DNA from: Candidatus Saccharimonadota bacterium
GTDB taxonomy: Bacteria; Patescibacteriota; Saccharimonadia; Saccharimonadales; Saccharimonadaceae
Assembly (NCBI GenBank): GCA_017406405.1
Contig: JAFQYO010000011.1
Location: forward strand, 1 to 35,434
Reading direction: 5' to 3'
Length of the DNA stretch: 35,434 bases
A program made the position numbers and the translations under genes. This document shows, piece by piece, positions 22,128 through 30,052 of this stretch; the stretch's first letter is position 1, and the number at the start of each line of letters is the position of its first letter. The notes below the pieces were generated by a model. That model worked only from the letters and a program-made list of their open reading frames with translations, ran no database searches and was not told where the DNA came from.

Positions 22128-23099
22128 ATGTTCAAAAAACTCCGCAACAAATTCATTCTCTTAAATCTGATTTCGACTTCGATTATCCTCCTTATTTCCT
22201 ATTCCGCAATTTACATCGTCGCGAAAAACTCCGCCGAATCTCGAAAGCCTATCCCCGCCGAAGTAACCATAGAAAATGGCGACACTTCGATAACTTTCCA
22301 AGACCCAGCTTATAGAAACGAAATCGAAGAACGTGTCCTCGCCGACCGAAAACTTGCTTTAAGAAATCTCCTCTTCGCTCTCATCGCCACCGGACTTTCT
22401 GTCGAAGTTTTTGTTTTTGCCTTCTCCTGTCTTTTTGCCGACGAGGCCATAAAACCCGTAGAACAAGCTTATAAAACCCAAAAAATCTTCATCGCAAACG
22501 CCTCCCACGAAATCAAAACCCCAATCGCTGCCATCAAAGCAAACCTCGAAGCCGCCGACCTTTCCTCAAAAAACCATTGGATAAAAAACATCGAAACCGA
22601 AGCCGAAAAGATTGAAACCCTAAACCTCGCTCTCCTTAAACTCGCCCGTTCCGACATCATTAAAGAATCCATCACTTCCGAGTCTATAAGTTTAAAACCC
22701 TTCCTCGAAAAAACCATTTCTTCCTTCGACTCACGCATAAATCAGAAAAAAATTGTCTTAAAAACCTCCTTCAAGCCCGAAACAAAAAAGCCCATAAAGC
22801 TAAACAAAGTCGATTTCGAAGAAATCGTTACTATTCTTATCGACAACGCCATAAAATACTGCGCGAAAAAAATCACAATCGACGTTTCGTCTAAATCCTT
22901 TTCAATAGAAAACGACGGAAAAACCATCCCAGAAGAAAATCTCGCTCATATTTTCGACCGCTTCTACCAAGTCGATAAAAGTTCCGAAGGCTCGGGGCTT
23001 GGCCTCGCGATTGCCGATTCGCTCGCCCGCCGAAACGACTGGAGCCTGAAAGCCTCCTCGACCCCCGCCTCCACGACTTTCGTTCTTACCTTTAATTAA
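22128..23099 (+). CDS. Sensor histidine kinase
   Basis: The 323-residue kinase has two membrane segments (about 11-33 and 80-103) enclosing a short external loop of about 45 residues, so the sensing region is small. The HisKA domain follows with phosphoacceptor H127 in NASHEIKTPIAAI, then the ATPase domain with N-box IDNAIKY, G1-like SIENDGKTI, F-box FDRFYQVD and G2 GSGLGLAIA. There is no HAMP or PAS domain. It partners the response regulator upstream. It has its own promoter and appears leaderless, so the two may also be expressed independently. Confidence 0.93.
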   Translation: MFKKLRNKFILLNLISTSIILLISYSAIYIVAKNSAESRKPIPAEVTIENGDTSITFQDPAYRNEIEERVLADRKLALRNLLFALIATGLSVEVFVFAFSCLFADEAIKPVEQAYKTQKIFIANASHEIKTPIAAIKANLEAADLSSKNHWIKNIETEAEKIETLNLALLKLARSDIIKESITSESISLKPFLEKTISSFDSRINQKKIVLKTSFKPETKKPIKLNKVDFEEIVTILIDNAIKYCAKKITIDVSSKSFSIENDGKTIPEENLAHIFDRFYQVDKSSEGSGLGLAIADSLARRNDWSLKASSTPASTTFVLTFN

Positions 23100-23101
23100 C
23101 A

Positions 23102-23110
23102 TGTTATAAT
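23102..23110 (+). promoter_or_regulatory. Extended -10 promoter, leaderless start of the glutaredoxin
   Basis: TGTTATAAT (TATAAT 23105-23110), ATG 7 nt later at 23117. Confidence 0.6.
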
Positions 23111-23116
23111 ACTCTC

Positions 23117-23341
23117 ATGATAAAAATCTACACAACCCCAACTTGCATTTATTGTCACGCGCTCATGGACTGGCTCGACGAACTCGGCGTTTCTTACGAA
23201 GAAATCAACGCCGAAAACGACCCTAAGATTAAGTCTGTCCCTGTTACAGTTTTCATTGACAAATCCGGAGCCGAAACTCGCGTTTCCGGCTTCAACCGCC
23301 CAAAGATAAAAAAGCTTCTCGCCTTAGAAAATAATCGTTAA
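23117..23341 (+). CDS. Glutaredoxin-like protein
   Basis: The 74-residue thioredoxin-fold protein has the redox motif CIYC (residues 11-14) after a first beta strand IKIYTTP, the cis-Pro loop VPVTVFID and a glycine-containing end. The pattern is that of NrdH or YruB-like small glutaredoxins that reduce disulfides or support ribonucleotide reductase. It is cytoplasmic. The gene is leaderless, single, and its stop codon overlaps by 4 nt the end of a tiny convergent gene on the minus strand. Confidence 0.9.
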   Translation: MIKIYTTPTCIYCHALMDWLDELGVSYEEINAENDPKIKSVPVTVFIDKSGAETRVSGFNRPKIKKLLALENNR

Positions 23342-23484
23342 TTTTCTAACTCTCCGAGCGCCGAAAATGGCGAGAATTGTTTTGCTCGCTGTTCCATGCT
23401 CATCTTCGGATGCGCAGATTTTGGTCGCTCTATATTAAGAATGTCAGCATATTCATCTAAAACTTCCGCTCTTTTCTTAAGCAT
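23338..23484 (-). CDS. 48-aa protein coupled to the Y-family polymerase
   Basis: The reading frame (MLKKRAEVLDEYADIL..., 48 residues) has an AGGAGG site a few bases before the ATG and overlaps the polymerase stop region by 8 nt, so it is likely translated by coupling. The segment HPKMSMEQRAKQFSPFSAL resembles the N-terminal part of small proteins found beside Y-family polymerases in Firmicutes (annotated as YolD-like), but the C-terminal YolD domain is missing. Function is unknown; partner or regulator of the polymerase is a guess from context. Confidence 0.6.
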   Translation of the reverse strand: MLKKRAEVLDEYADILNIERPKSAHPKMSMEQRAKQFSPFSALGELEN

Positions 23485-24877
23485 TATGTCCTCCTATCAT
23501 TCTATTTCTTTTCCTTCCGTTTGCCCCCTCTTCAAAGCTCATCGCTCGCGAGATTGAGTTCGCCCCATATCTCCGTTTTATCGTCAACATCGCTTCCGTG
23601 AGTTTTGTATCTGTCTCCATTTTTCCGTTCTCCGGCTTCTCGCCAAGTCTAAGTTGTTCATTTTTCTTGAGAATTTTTCGTCCTTCACCCGCCTTCACTA
23701 AATCCCCAGCCGAAAGATAAATCCGTTTAATTTTCTTTCTCGGGTCAACAATCCGATCGAACATCTCCGTCGCTCGTTTAATTAAAACTTTTCCTGAGCT
23801 CGAAAAGGCTATCTCTCCCTTTCCGTCGAGCGGATGACAAGACCCGTGCGAGCGTTCCTTATCATCATACACTAAATCAAGCGTCAAAAGGTCGGTCTCC
23901 ATCCCTTTCTCGACCATTTTTAAACTTAAATCTTCCATCATCTCCGCGACAAGAAGTCTCCCGACTCGATAAAACACCGTCTCGCCAAGCACCTGTCCCG
24001 ATGATAAAGAATTTGATACGGGTTTATAGTTTTTTACGTCCCTCATTCCGACCGGTTCAACCCCCCAGATATGGTCAATAAACAGTTCCGCATCGACCCC
24101 AAACATCTTATAGAAAAACTCTTCGTCCTTAATAGCGACTCGCGCTAAATCCCCCATCGTATATAAGTTAAATTTCTCCAGCTTCCGCGCCGTCGCCCGT
24201 CCAATCCTCCAAAAATCCGTCAATGGCTTGTGCCCCCAAAGTTCCTTCTTAAATTTTTCTTCGTCAAGCACCGCAATTCGCGCGCCATATCTGTCCGGTT
24301 TCTTCTTTTTCGCTAAAATATCCATCCCGACTTTTGCGAGATAAAGATTCGTCCCGACCCCCGCCGTCGCCGTCAGCCGCGTCTTTCGATAAATCTGACG
24401 TAAAATCCCTCGAACAAAGTCTTCAGGTGTTTTTTCAGAATATTTCAAATAACTCGAAATATCCATAAACACCTCGTCGATGGAATAACGAAAAATATCT
24501 TCCTCCGCAACCGCCTCTAGAAACACTTTTTGATAGATTTTTCTAGAATATTCTAAATACTTCTTCATCTGAGGCGGCGCCACGATATATTCTAATTCCT
24601 TACCTGTCTCATATCTATATTCTCGCGCTTTCTCCTTAACCTCGAAAAGCCTACATCTCCCCGGAAGCCCCAGCTCCTTCAGGCTCGGCGAGACCGCTAA
24701 ACAAATTGTCCCGTCCGTCCTCGTAAAATCAGCGACCACAAGGTTTGTTGTTAAAGGGTCGAGTCCACGCTCGACACATTCAACCGAGGCATAAAACGAC
24801 TTTAAATCAATCGCAGCAAACCACTTCTCTCGTTCCTCCGGTTTTTCCTTCGTTCGCTTTATCTTTTTCTCGCTCAT
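23477..24877 (-). CDS. Y-family DNA polymerase (UmuC/DinB/UvrX-like)
   Basis: Translesion polymerase of 466 residues. The palm domain starts with FAAIDLKSFYASVECVERG, holding the first catalytic Asp and the steric-gate Tyr/Phe, and continues to RYSIDEVFMDIS with the catalytic Asp-Glu pair. After it come the thumb (helix-hairpin-helix WRIGRATARKLEKFNLYTMGDLA) and little-finger region. The sequence begins with a Lys-rich tail. An in-frame start 30 codons upstream would run through a terminator; the ATG at 24877 has AAGGAG before it. Neighbours (a small unknown upstream, a 48-aa gene downstream) point to a mutagenesis cassette like that of Firmicutes uvrX or yqjW. No LexA-type box is recognised. 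Confidence 0.9.
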   Translation of the reverse strand: MSEKKIKRTKEKPEEREKWFAAIDLKSFYASVECVERGLDPLTTNLVVADFTRTDGTICLAVSPSLKELGLPGRCRLFEVKEKAREYRYETGKELEYIVAPPQMKKYLEYSRKIYQKVFLEAVAEEDIFRYSIDEVFMDISSYLKYSEKTPEDFVRGILRQIYRKTRLTATAGVGTNLYLAKVGMDILAKKKKPDRYGARIAVLDEEKFKKELWGHKPLTDFWRIGRATARKLEKFNLYTMGDLARVAIKDEEFFYKMFGVDAELFIDHIWGVEPVGMRDVKNYKPVSNSLSSGQVLGETVFYRVGRLLVAEMMEDLSLKMVEKGMETDLLTLDLVYDDKERSHGSCHPLDGKGEIAFSSSGKVLIKRATEMFDRIVDPRKKIKRIYLSAGDLVKAGEGRKILKKNEQLRLGEKPENGKMETDTKLTEAMLTIKRRYGANSISRAMSFEEGANGRKRNRMIGGHNA

Positions 24878-24914
24878 ATTTCTCCTTTTATTATAAACCA
24901 TAATCCTTTTAACC

Positions 24915-24936
24915 AAAAACCCCCGAAAATCGGGGG
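24915..24936 (-). terminator. Terminator between the small unknown and the polymerase
   Basis: CCCCCGA (24920-24926) pairs with TCGGGGG (24930-24936). On the minus strand the stem is followed by five T residues. Some transcription may pass to the polymerase, which also has a TATAAT at 24895-24890. Confidence 0.7.
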
Positions 24937-24945
24937 TCCCAGAAC

Positions 24946-25194
24946 TTAGGCAGTTGTGAGGTGCCAAGAAAGGTCGCTCGAATTAAATTCGAGGCTGTAT
25001 TTTCTTTGGCCAGCCATTACGTCGAAAATATGATGTGCGACCGTGCCTATGAACTTGATGTGAGTTCGGAGTAGCTCCGTAACCTCGACTTCAGCTTCTC
25101 CGCGTTTCTTGAACGAAAGCGGTTGGCAAGGCGTCATCTCGTACCCAAAAAGGGCCATAACCTCGACGCGTTCTGTTTTATTATTGTTTCTCAT
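24946..25194 (-). CDS. Small conserved unknown preceding the Y-family polymerase
   Basis: I do not recognise a named family for this 82-residue protein. It is compact, with alternating hydrophobic strands (EVEVTELLRTHIKFIG, HHIFDVMAGQRKYSLEF) and a final SSDLSWHL, a layout that looks like a small beta-barrel. Small barrel proteins such as DUF6504 occur beside ImuB polymerases in Actinobacteria, and the analogy is the only functional hint. The start at 25194 is preceded by AAGGAG; a longer in-frame version would lack a ribosome-binding site. Confidence 0.65.
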   Translation of the reverse strand: MRNNNKTERVEVMALFGYEMTPCQPLSFKKRGEAEVEVTELLRTHIKFIGTVAHHIFDVMAGQRKYSLEFNSSDLSWHLTTA

Positions 25195-25233
25195 AACTAA
25201 CTCCTTGAATTTTATTCTTAGAGTCATTTATGT

Positions 25234-25247
25234 GAGCCGAACGGCTC
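25234..25247. promoter_or_regulatory. Hairpin GAGCC-GGCTC in the leader of the small unknown
   Basis: GAGCC and GGCTC pair around a 4-nt loop about 40 nt before the start at 25194. It may be part of a leader, but no regulatory class is recognised. Confidence 0.35.
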
Positions 25248-25265
25248 AAAGTCGCAGGGTCTAAA

Positions 25266-25322
25266 TGACAAGTCCTCCACGACCAGAATGCTTTTGTCAA
25301 ATCAGTGACCGAAGTATGACAA
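25266..25322. promoter_or_regulatory. Three TGACAA/TTGTCA elements upstream of the polymerase region
   Basis: TGACAA at 25266-25271 and 25317-25322 with TTGTCA at 25294-25299 between them. A repressor site cluster for the lesion-bypass region is possible, but chance occurrence is not excluded. Confidence 0.3.
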
Positions 25323-25384
25323 GACACCTCTATTTTATAATGATTCTATTTCTCCCGCCAGTCTTGTTTTTTCGCGTTTATATT

Positions 25385-26035
25385 TCAGAAAAACCTAAAT
25401 CTCTGGAAAGGGAAGAGCCTAAAGCTAACCGGCCCTGCGACCCGACAAAGCGGAACCGTCCCAAGTCCGTTTCGGCTATCATAGCTATAGCTTCCTTCGC
25501 GGTTATCTCCACTCACAAACAACTCACCTTCCGGAACAATTAAATCAACTTCGCCGCTCGTGTATTCCTTCGGCCCGTCCTCCGCCGACTTTCGCCAATC
25601 TTTGTCATAAACAAATCCTTCCGGATGCTCGTCGTTATAAACCGTCATCACTCCGTCTTTGACTTGAACTCGTTCTCCGGGGAACGCAATCACGCGCTTT
25701 ATAATGTATTGGTTTTCAATTCCAGACGGCGCCGCACAAGTCAGTGCTCCGGACGAACTCCCGTTCGCAAACACGATAATCTCACCGCGCTCCGGAACAT
25801 ATTCCTCGCCCAAAAAGTGGCTCCAAGAAACTTTGAGACGATTAACGATGACTCTATCGTCGTTCAATAAAGTGTTCTCCATGCTACTTCCAACGACATT
25901 ATACGACCGAAACACAAAAGCATTTAAAAGAAAAGTCCCTAAAGCGACCGTGCCGACAAAAAGAATAAGCGACAAAAGGTCTTTTATCAGCGGGTGTTTT
26001 TGAAAAAATGAAGCCTGTTCAAAACTACGTTCCAT
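25385..26035 (-). CDS. lepB: Signal peptidase I
   Basis: The membrane protease cleaves signal peptides of secreted proteins. The 216-residue protein (from MERSFEQ) has one N-terminal membrane span (about 16-41), the catalytic Ser in VVGSSMENTL (S51), the box C stretch RGEIIVF, the catalytic Lys in QYIIKRVIAFPGE (K113) and the box E SGDNREGSYSYDSRNGLG. It has the usual single-anchor Gram-positive-like size. An in-frame ATG 7 codons upstream is rejected because it lies in the -10 box TATAAT (26050-26045). The gene is divergent from the membrane protein gene at 26139. Confidence 0.93.
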   Translation of the reverse strand: MERSFEQASFFQKHPLIKDLLSLILFVGTVALGTFLLNAFVFRSYNVVGSSMENTLLNDDRVIVNRLKVSWSHFLGEEYVPERGEIIVFANGSSSGALTCAAPSGIENQYIIKRVIAFPGERVQVKDGVMTVYNDEHPEGFVYDKDWRKSAEDGPKEYTSGEVDLIVPEGELFVSGDNREGSYSYDSRNGLGTVPLCRVAGPVSFRLFPFQRFRFF

Positions 26036-26044
26036 ATGTCTCTC

Positions 26045-26050
26045 ATTATA
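26045..26050 (-). promoter_or_regulatory. Extended -10 promoter of lepB
   Basis: On the minus strand TGT-TATAAT, with the ATG at 26035 ten nt after the box. No ribosome-binding site, so a near-leaderless mRNA. Confidence 0.6.
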
Positions 26051-26120
26051 ACACACAATTTTCTTAAAACCAGAACTCGCTTATGAATTTTAAAGCATTT
26101 TAAGTTTTTCTTTATATTTT

Positions 26121-26129
26121 TGTTATAAT
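26121..26129 (+). promoter_or_regulatory. Extended -10 promoter of the 26139 gene
   Basis: TGTTATAAT with TATAAT at 26124-26129; ATG at 26139 is 10 nt downstream. It is divergent from lepB, 75 nt away. Confidence 0.55.
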
Positions 26130-26138
26130 ATATTATAT

Positions 26139-26930
26139 ATGGCAACAGATTATGTTTTTATCAGAAAATCACGAAACACCATCTCGAGCGTTCTTCACGT
26201 CCTGATGAATATCCTTCTCGGCGTTGGCACGATTTTCGTCGGAATAGTGAGCGGGAGCTGGCTTATCGGCATTATTCTCGTCCTCGTCTCGAAATGGCGA
26301 ACTTTCGCCGTTCGTCCGCGCTACCTCTTCCTCAACATTAAAGCGAGCCTTGTCGACCTTATCGTCGGCTGTTCCTTCGTTTTTCTTGGATATTTCTCCG
26401 GTTCTTCCGTTGTTCTCCCCGTCCATTACCTCCTCGCTGCCGGCTACACTCTCTGGCTTATCGCGATAAAGCCCCAGACGTCTCCTTTTTGGACTTCCGT
26501 CCAGGCGATTGTTGCCGTCTTTCTCGGAACTTCCGTTGCGACTATCGCTTCCGCGAGTACAAATTCCGTCGTCCTCGTTCTGGCCGAATTCTTAATCGGT
26601 TATGCCGCCGCCCGCCACGTCTTAGCCCAAAACAACAACTCTCTCCATGACGGTTTCCCCGCTTTTATCTTTGCCCTCATGTTCGCAGAAATCGCTCTTT
26701 TTGCGCACTCTTGGCTCATCATCTACCCCTTCCAAATTTACGGAATCATGATTCCTCAGCTCTCGATTATTCTGTCGATTTTCGCCTTTGTCGCCGTAAA
26801 GCTCTACGAAAACGTCGAGTCTCGTGATGGCGACTTAAAAGTCCGAGAAGTCGCTATCCCGATTGTCTTTGCAGTTATCTTGCTCGCCGTCATCGTCGCT
26901 GGCTTTAGCGAACCTACGTTCGACATCTAA
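26139..26930 (+). CDS. Polytopic membrane protein of unknown function
   Basis: The 263-residue protein has seven to eight hydrophobic segments separated by short loops and only a few charged residues; a basic R-K-S-R motif near the N-terminus suggests the first loop faces the cytoplasm. I do not recognise motifs of a transporter family. The final helix (about 240-256) is followed by a short tail, FSEPTFDI. The gene is followed after 19 nt by htrA with no promoter visible, so the two are likely co-expressed and an envelope-quality role is possible but unproven. Confidence 0.72.
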   Translation: MATDYVFIRKSRNTISSVLHVLMNILLGVGTIFVGIVSGSWLIGIILVLVSKWRTFAVRPRYLFLNIKASLVDLIVGCSFVFLGYFSGSSVVLPVHYLLAAGYTLWLIAIKPQTSPFWTSVQAIVAVFLGTSVATIASASTNSVVLVLAEFLIGYAAARHVLAQNNNSLHDGFPAFIFALMFAEIALFAHSWLIIYPFQIYGIMIPQLSIILSIFAFVAVKLYENVESRDGDLKVREVAIPIVFAVILLAVIVAGFSEPTFDI

Positions 26931-26949
26931 AATTCACGAAAGGAGAAAA

Positions 26950-28143
26950 ATGGAAAATACTAATTTTGTTGAAAACAAACCACAAGTAACAGCCCCGGAA
27001 AAGAAAAACTCTTCCGGAAACGGCTTAAAAATCGCTGCCTTTATCATCGCTATTTTTGCCTTACTAATTTCCGCCGGAAGCGCGTTTCTTTCTGTCGTCG
27101 CAATCTACAACAGCGACTCCAGAAACAATTCCGCCGCCTTCACAAACGAGTTCTCGTCCGGTCTAGATTCAAATTCCGCAAATTTCACCGAAGGTTCTAT
27201 TGCCGACGTCGCTAATTCCGTCTCAAAATCCGTCGTCTCCATTTTGACCGAAACAAAATCAACTTCTTATAACTTCTTCTACGGTGCGACCGAATCGACC
27301 GGCGCCGCCGCCGGAACGGGTATTATCGTTTCCCCCGACGGTTACGTCCTCACGAACAAACACGTAATCGACTCTGCGACCAAAATCTACGTCGTCCTCG
27401 ACGACGGAACGGTATTTTCCGACGTCTCGCTTCTCGCTGTTGACCCTTTGAACGATGTCGCTTTCCTTAAAATCAACGGTGCGGAAAATCTAACCGCCGC
27501 GACTCTCGGCGATTCAAAAACCATCTCGACCGGCCAACAAGTAATCGCCATCGGCAACGCCCTCGGCCAATACCAAAACACCGTTACCTCCGGTATCGTC
27601 TCCGGAACTGGCCGCTCCCTCGTCGCTTCCGACGAGTCCTACCAAAACGCCGAGTCCTTAACCGATATGATTCAAACCGATGCCGCAATAAATTCCGGCA
27701 ACTCTGGTGGCCCGCTCGTCAACGCCGCCGGCGAAGTAATCGGAATTAACACCGCCGTAGCCGAAGCGAACGGAATCGGCTTTGCAATTCCTATCTCGAG
27801 CGTAAAAGGCATGTTAAAATCCCTTCTCGAAACTGGGGAAGCAAAGCGCGCATATATCGGAGTCAGCTATGCTAGCCTCGACGCCGCAACCGCGATAGAA
27901 AACAACCTTCCCACGACTTACGGCGCCTATGTTTCTTCCGTCGTCTCCGGCTCTCCCGCCGAAAAAGCCGGCTTGAAAAAAGGCGACATCATTATTGCCG
28001 TCGATAACATTAAAATCGGCGCAAACTCCTCGCTCGGAACCCTCCTCGGCGAACACACTGTCGGAGAAACCGTTACCTTGACCTATCTTCGCGGCTCCGA
28101 CCAATCTTCTGCTTCTCTAACTCTCGCCGAATACAAAAACTAA
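26950..28143 (+). CDS. htrA: HtrA/DegP-type serine protease with PDZ domain
   Basis: Trypsin-like protease that removes damaged envelope proteins. The 397-residue protein has one N-terminal anchor (about 27-53), a Ser/Asn-rich linker, the protease domain with catalytic H138 (NKHVID), D169 (PLNDVAFL) and S252 (NSGNSGGPL), and a C-terminal PDZ domain (about 300-390, AYIGVSY... and GLKKGDIIIAVDN). The triad is complete. The start at 26950 has an AAAGGAG site; a longer frame upstream overlaps the previous gene and is rejected. Its 3' end overlaps the convergent prmC gene by 27 nt. Confidence 0.93.
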   Translation: MENTNFVENKPQVTAPEKKNSSGNGLKIAAFIIAIFALLISAGSAFLSVVAIYNSDSRNNSAAFTNEFSSGLDSNSANFTEGSIADVANSVSKSVVSILTETKSTSYNFFYGATESTGAAAGTGIIVSPDGYVLTNKHVIDSATKIYVVLDDGTVFSDVSLLAVDPLNDVAFLKINGAENLTAATLGDSKTISTGQQVIAIGNALGQYQNTVTSGIVSGTGRSLVASDESYQNAESLTDMIQTDAAINSGNSGGPLVNAAGEVIGINTAVAEANGIGFAIPISSVKGMLKSLLETGEAKRAYIGVSYASLDAATAIENNLPTTYGAYVSSVVSGSPAEKAGLKKGDIIIAVDNIKIGANSSLGTLLGEHTVGETVTLTYLRGSDQSSASLTLAEYKN

Positions 28144-28812
28144 CTGAAACCCGCGCGTCTCGATTCTCTCAAACCCTTGTCTAGAAGCAAATTCTACAAT
28201 TCTCTCATGTTGACAAGGGTCAGCCTCTAGAACAAGATACTTCGTCCATCCTTTTGCCTCGCGTATCAACCTAAAAATCAGTTCAAGCCCGCCGTCTTCC
28301 GCAAAAAGTGCAAGCTCTGGTTCGTATTTTAGTCCGGCCGACTCTGGCTCCTTAAGCCACTCCCAATTCCGATCGACATAGGGCAAATTCGCGACAATCA
28401 CCTCAAACTCCCCTCCGATATTTTCCAATAAATCGCTCTTAATAAATCCGACGCTCGCTCCTAGCTTTTTTGCATTTTTTCTTGCGACCATAAGCGCACT
28501 CTCGGAAATATCGGACAAAAAAACCGCCGCTTCTGGAATCTCAAGTTTTAACGTTATGCCGAGACAGCCCGTCCCTGTCCCCACATCTAAAATCCTTGGC
28601 GCTCCGTCATATTCCTCTAAATCTCCGGAAGAAATCTTTGCTTTCGGGGGCTTTACGCCCGGAAGTTTAGTCTTTCCAAACAGCCCAAGAACTATGTCGA
28701 CCGCCAATTCCGTCTCCGGACGCGGGATTAAAGTATCCCGAGAAACAAAAAACTCTCGCCCATAAAAATCACAAACTCCTCTTTTATAAGCTTCCGGAAT
28801 ATTATCCGACAT
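28117..28812 (-). CDS. prmC: Peptide chain release factor N5-glutamine methyltransferase (short form)
   Basis: PrmC methylates the Gln of the GGQ motif in release factors. The 231-residue sequence has the SAM-binding motif DVGTGTGCLG (76-85), an acidic LSDISESAL at the end of strand 2, and the substrate motif as NLPY (142-145) where most enzymes have NPPY. It lacks the N-terminal helical domain of about 50-70 residues found in E. coli PrmC. The gene overlaps prfA by 11 nt and is downstream of it, so enzyme and substrate are made together. No other start or extension fits better. Confidence 0.88.
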   Translation of the reverse strand: MSDNIPEAYKRGVCDFYGREFFVSRDTLIPRPETELAVDIVLGLFGKTKLPGVKPPKAKISSGDLEEYDGAPRILDVGTGTGCLGITLKLEIPEAAVFLSDISESALMVARKNAKKLGASVGFIKSDLLENIGGEFEVIVANLPYVDRNWEWLKEPESAGLKYEPELALFAEDGGLELIFRLIREAKGWTKYLVLEADPCQHERIVEFASRQGFERIETRGFQLVFVFGES

Positions 28813-29857
28813 TTTCTTCTTTTAGTCCCCGTTCCGCCTTCAAAAGCTCCGAAACTATGTCTTCGATTTCTCCCTCCATCGCCGAAGTTATATTTGAACG
28901 CGAATAATGAATCCTGTGGTCAGTAATTCTGTCTTGAGGAAAATTATAAGTCCGTATCTTTTCGCTTCTATCGCCAGTCCCGATTAAACTTTTTCTAGCT
29001 TCGCTCGCTGATTTTCTTTCTTCCTCTTTCTTCTTCTCGACTAACCTCGAGCGCAAAATCGTCATCGCCTTTATGCGATTCTGTTGTTGACTCCTTTCGT
29101 CTTGCATAGCAACCACAATTCCCGTCGGAAGATGCGTAATGCGAACAGCCGAATCCGTCGTATTTACGCCTTGCCCCCCATGACCGCCCGAACGATAAAT
29201 ATCAATTCTTAAATCTTCGTCTTTGATTTCGATGTCTTTTTCCTCCGCTTCCGGCAAAACCGCGACCGTAACCGTCGAAGTATGGATTCTACCTTGGCTT
29301 TCCGTAACCGGAACTCTCTGAACCCTATGTACTCCGCCCTCAAATTTCATTTTTCCGTACGCACCATCTCCCTTCACCTTAAAAATAACTTCTTTGACTC
29401 CGCCCGCCTCGTTTAAGTTCTCGGATATCAATTCCGTCCTTAAGCCGTTTCTTTCGGAAAATTTTTGGTACATGCGATATAACTCTCCCGCAAAGAGCGA
29501 TGCTTCGTCGCCTCCTGCTCCCGCGCGAATCTCCACAATCGCCGGCTTGTCATCGGTCGGGTCCCTCGGAATCAGCATCTCTTCCAATTTCTCTCTCGTT
29601 TCCTCTATTTCTCGCGACAATCTCTGTACGTCTTCTTTTGCCAACTCCCCAAGCTCAGAATCGCCAAGCAACTCCTTCGCCTCCTTGAGGGATTCTTCGT
29701 CCTTATCAAGTTTCGCTTTTAGCTCCAAAATCTCAGAAATCTCCGCTCCGCGTCGCGATTTTTCCGCAAAAGCCGAGTCAAGATAAGCTTCGGGCTTCGC
29801 CAAAAACTCCTCAATTTCTCTTTTTTCTGTTTCTAGTTTCTGGAAATCAATATTCAT
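28802..29857 (-). CDS. prfA: Peptide chain release factor 1
   Basis: RF1 ends translation at UAA and UAG. The 351-residue protein has a helical N-terminal domain, the codon-recognition tripeptide as PVT (183-185; PAT or PxT in RF1), and the catalytic GGQ (227-229). The residue after GGQ is Gly, where most RF1 have His. UGA is also used as stop in this window, so RF2 must exist elsewhere. The ATG lies 8 nt after a TATAAT box in a 23-bp dyad, indicating a leaderless mRNA. Operon with prmC. Confidence 0.94.
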   Translation of the reverse strand: MNIDFQKLETEKREIEEFLAKPEAYLDSAFAEKSRRGAEISEILELKAKLDKDEESLKEAKELLGDSELGELAKEDVQRLSREIEETREKLEEMLIPRDPTDDKPAIVEIRAGAGGDEASLFAGELYRMYQKFSERNGLRTELISENLNEAGGVKEVIFKVKGDGAYGKMKFEGGVHRVQRVPVTESQGRIHTSTVTVAVLPEAEEKDIEIKDEDLRIDIYRSGGHGGQGVNTTDSAVRITHLPTGIVVAMQDERSQQQNRIKAMTILRSRLVEKKKEEERKSASEARKSLIGTGDRSEKIRTYNFPQDRITDHRIHYSRSNITSAMEGEIEDIVSELLKAERGLKEENVG

Positions 29858-29878
29858 ATATGATATTATATCATATAT
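29856..29878. promoter_or_regulatory. 23-bp dyad covering the prfA promoter and start codon
   Basis: Eleven base pairs on each side of a central base form a perfect inverted repeat. It holds the minus-strand -10 box TATAAT (29870-29865, preceded by TGA) and two bases of the prfA start codon; on the other side the tRNA-Val gene begins 10 nt away. The symmetry allows divergent transcription, or a repressor site. Confidence 0.6.
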
Positions 29879-29888
29879 AGCTCCTCGT

Positions 29889-29965
29889 GGGACCTTAGCT
29901 CAGCTGGCTAGAGCGCACGATTCACATTCGTGAGGTCAGAGGTTCAAGCCCTCTAGGTCCCACCA
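29889..29965 (+). tRNA. tRNA-Val (anticodon CAC)
   Basis: A complete cloverleaf: 7-bp acceptor GGGACCT/AGGTCCC, D-arm GCTC/GAGC, anticodon arm CACGA/TCGTG with loop TTCACAT (anticodon CAC, reading GUG), T-arm AGAGG/CCTCT with TTCAAGC, discriminator A and an encoded CCA end. 77 nt, no intron. Confidence 0.95.
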
Positions 29966-29977
29966 CGGCACAAAAAC

Positions 29978-30003
29978 CGCAAGAACTTTTCTTGCGTTTT
30001 TTT
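29978..30003 (+). terminator. Terminator after tRNA-Val
   Basis: CGCAAGAA and TTCTTGCG form a perfect 8-bp stem with a 3-nt loop, followed by seven T residues. Confidence 0.85.
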
Positions 30004-30052
30004 AAGCTTCTTGTTATGATAAAAACGTATATATTATAAAAGGAGAAATAAA

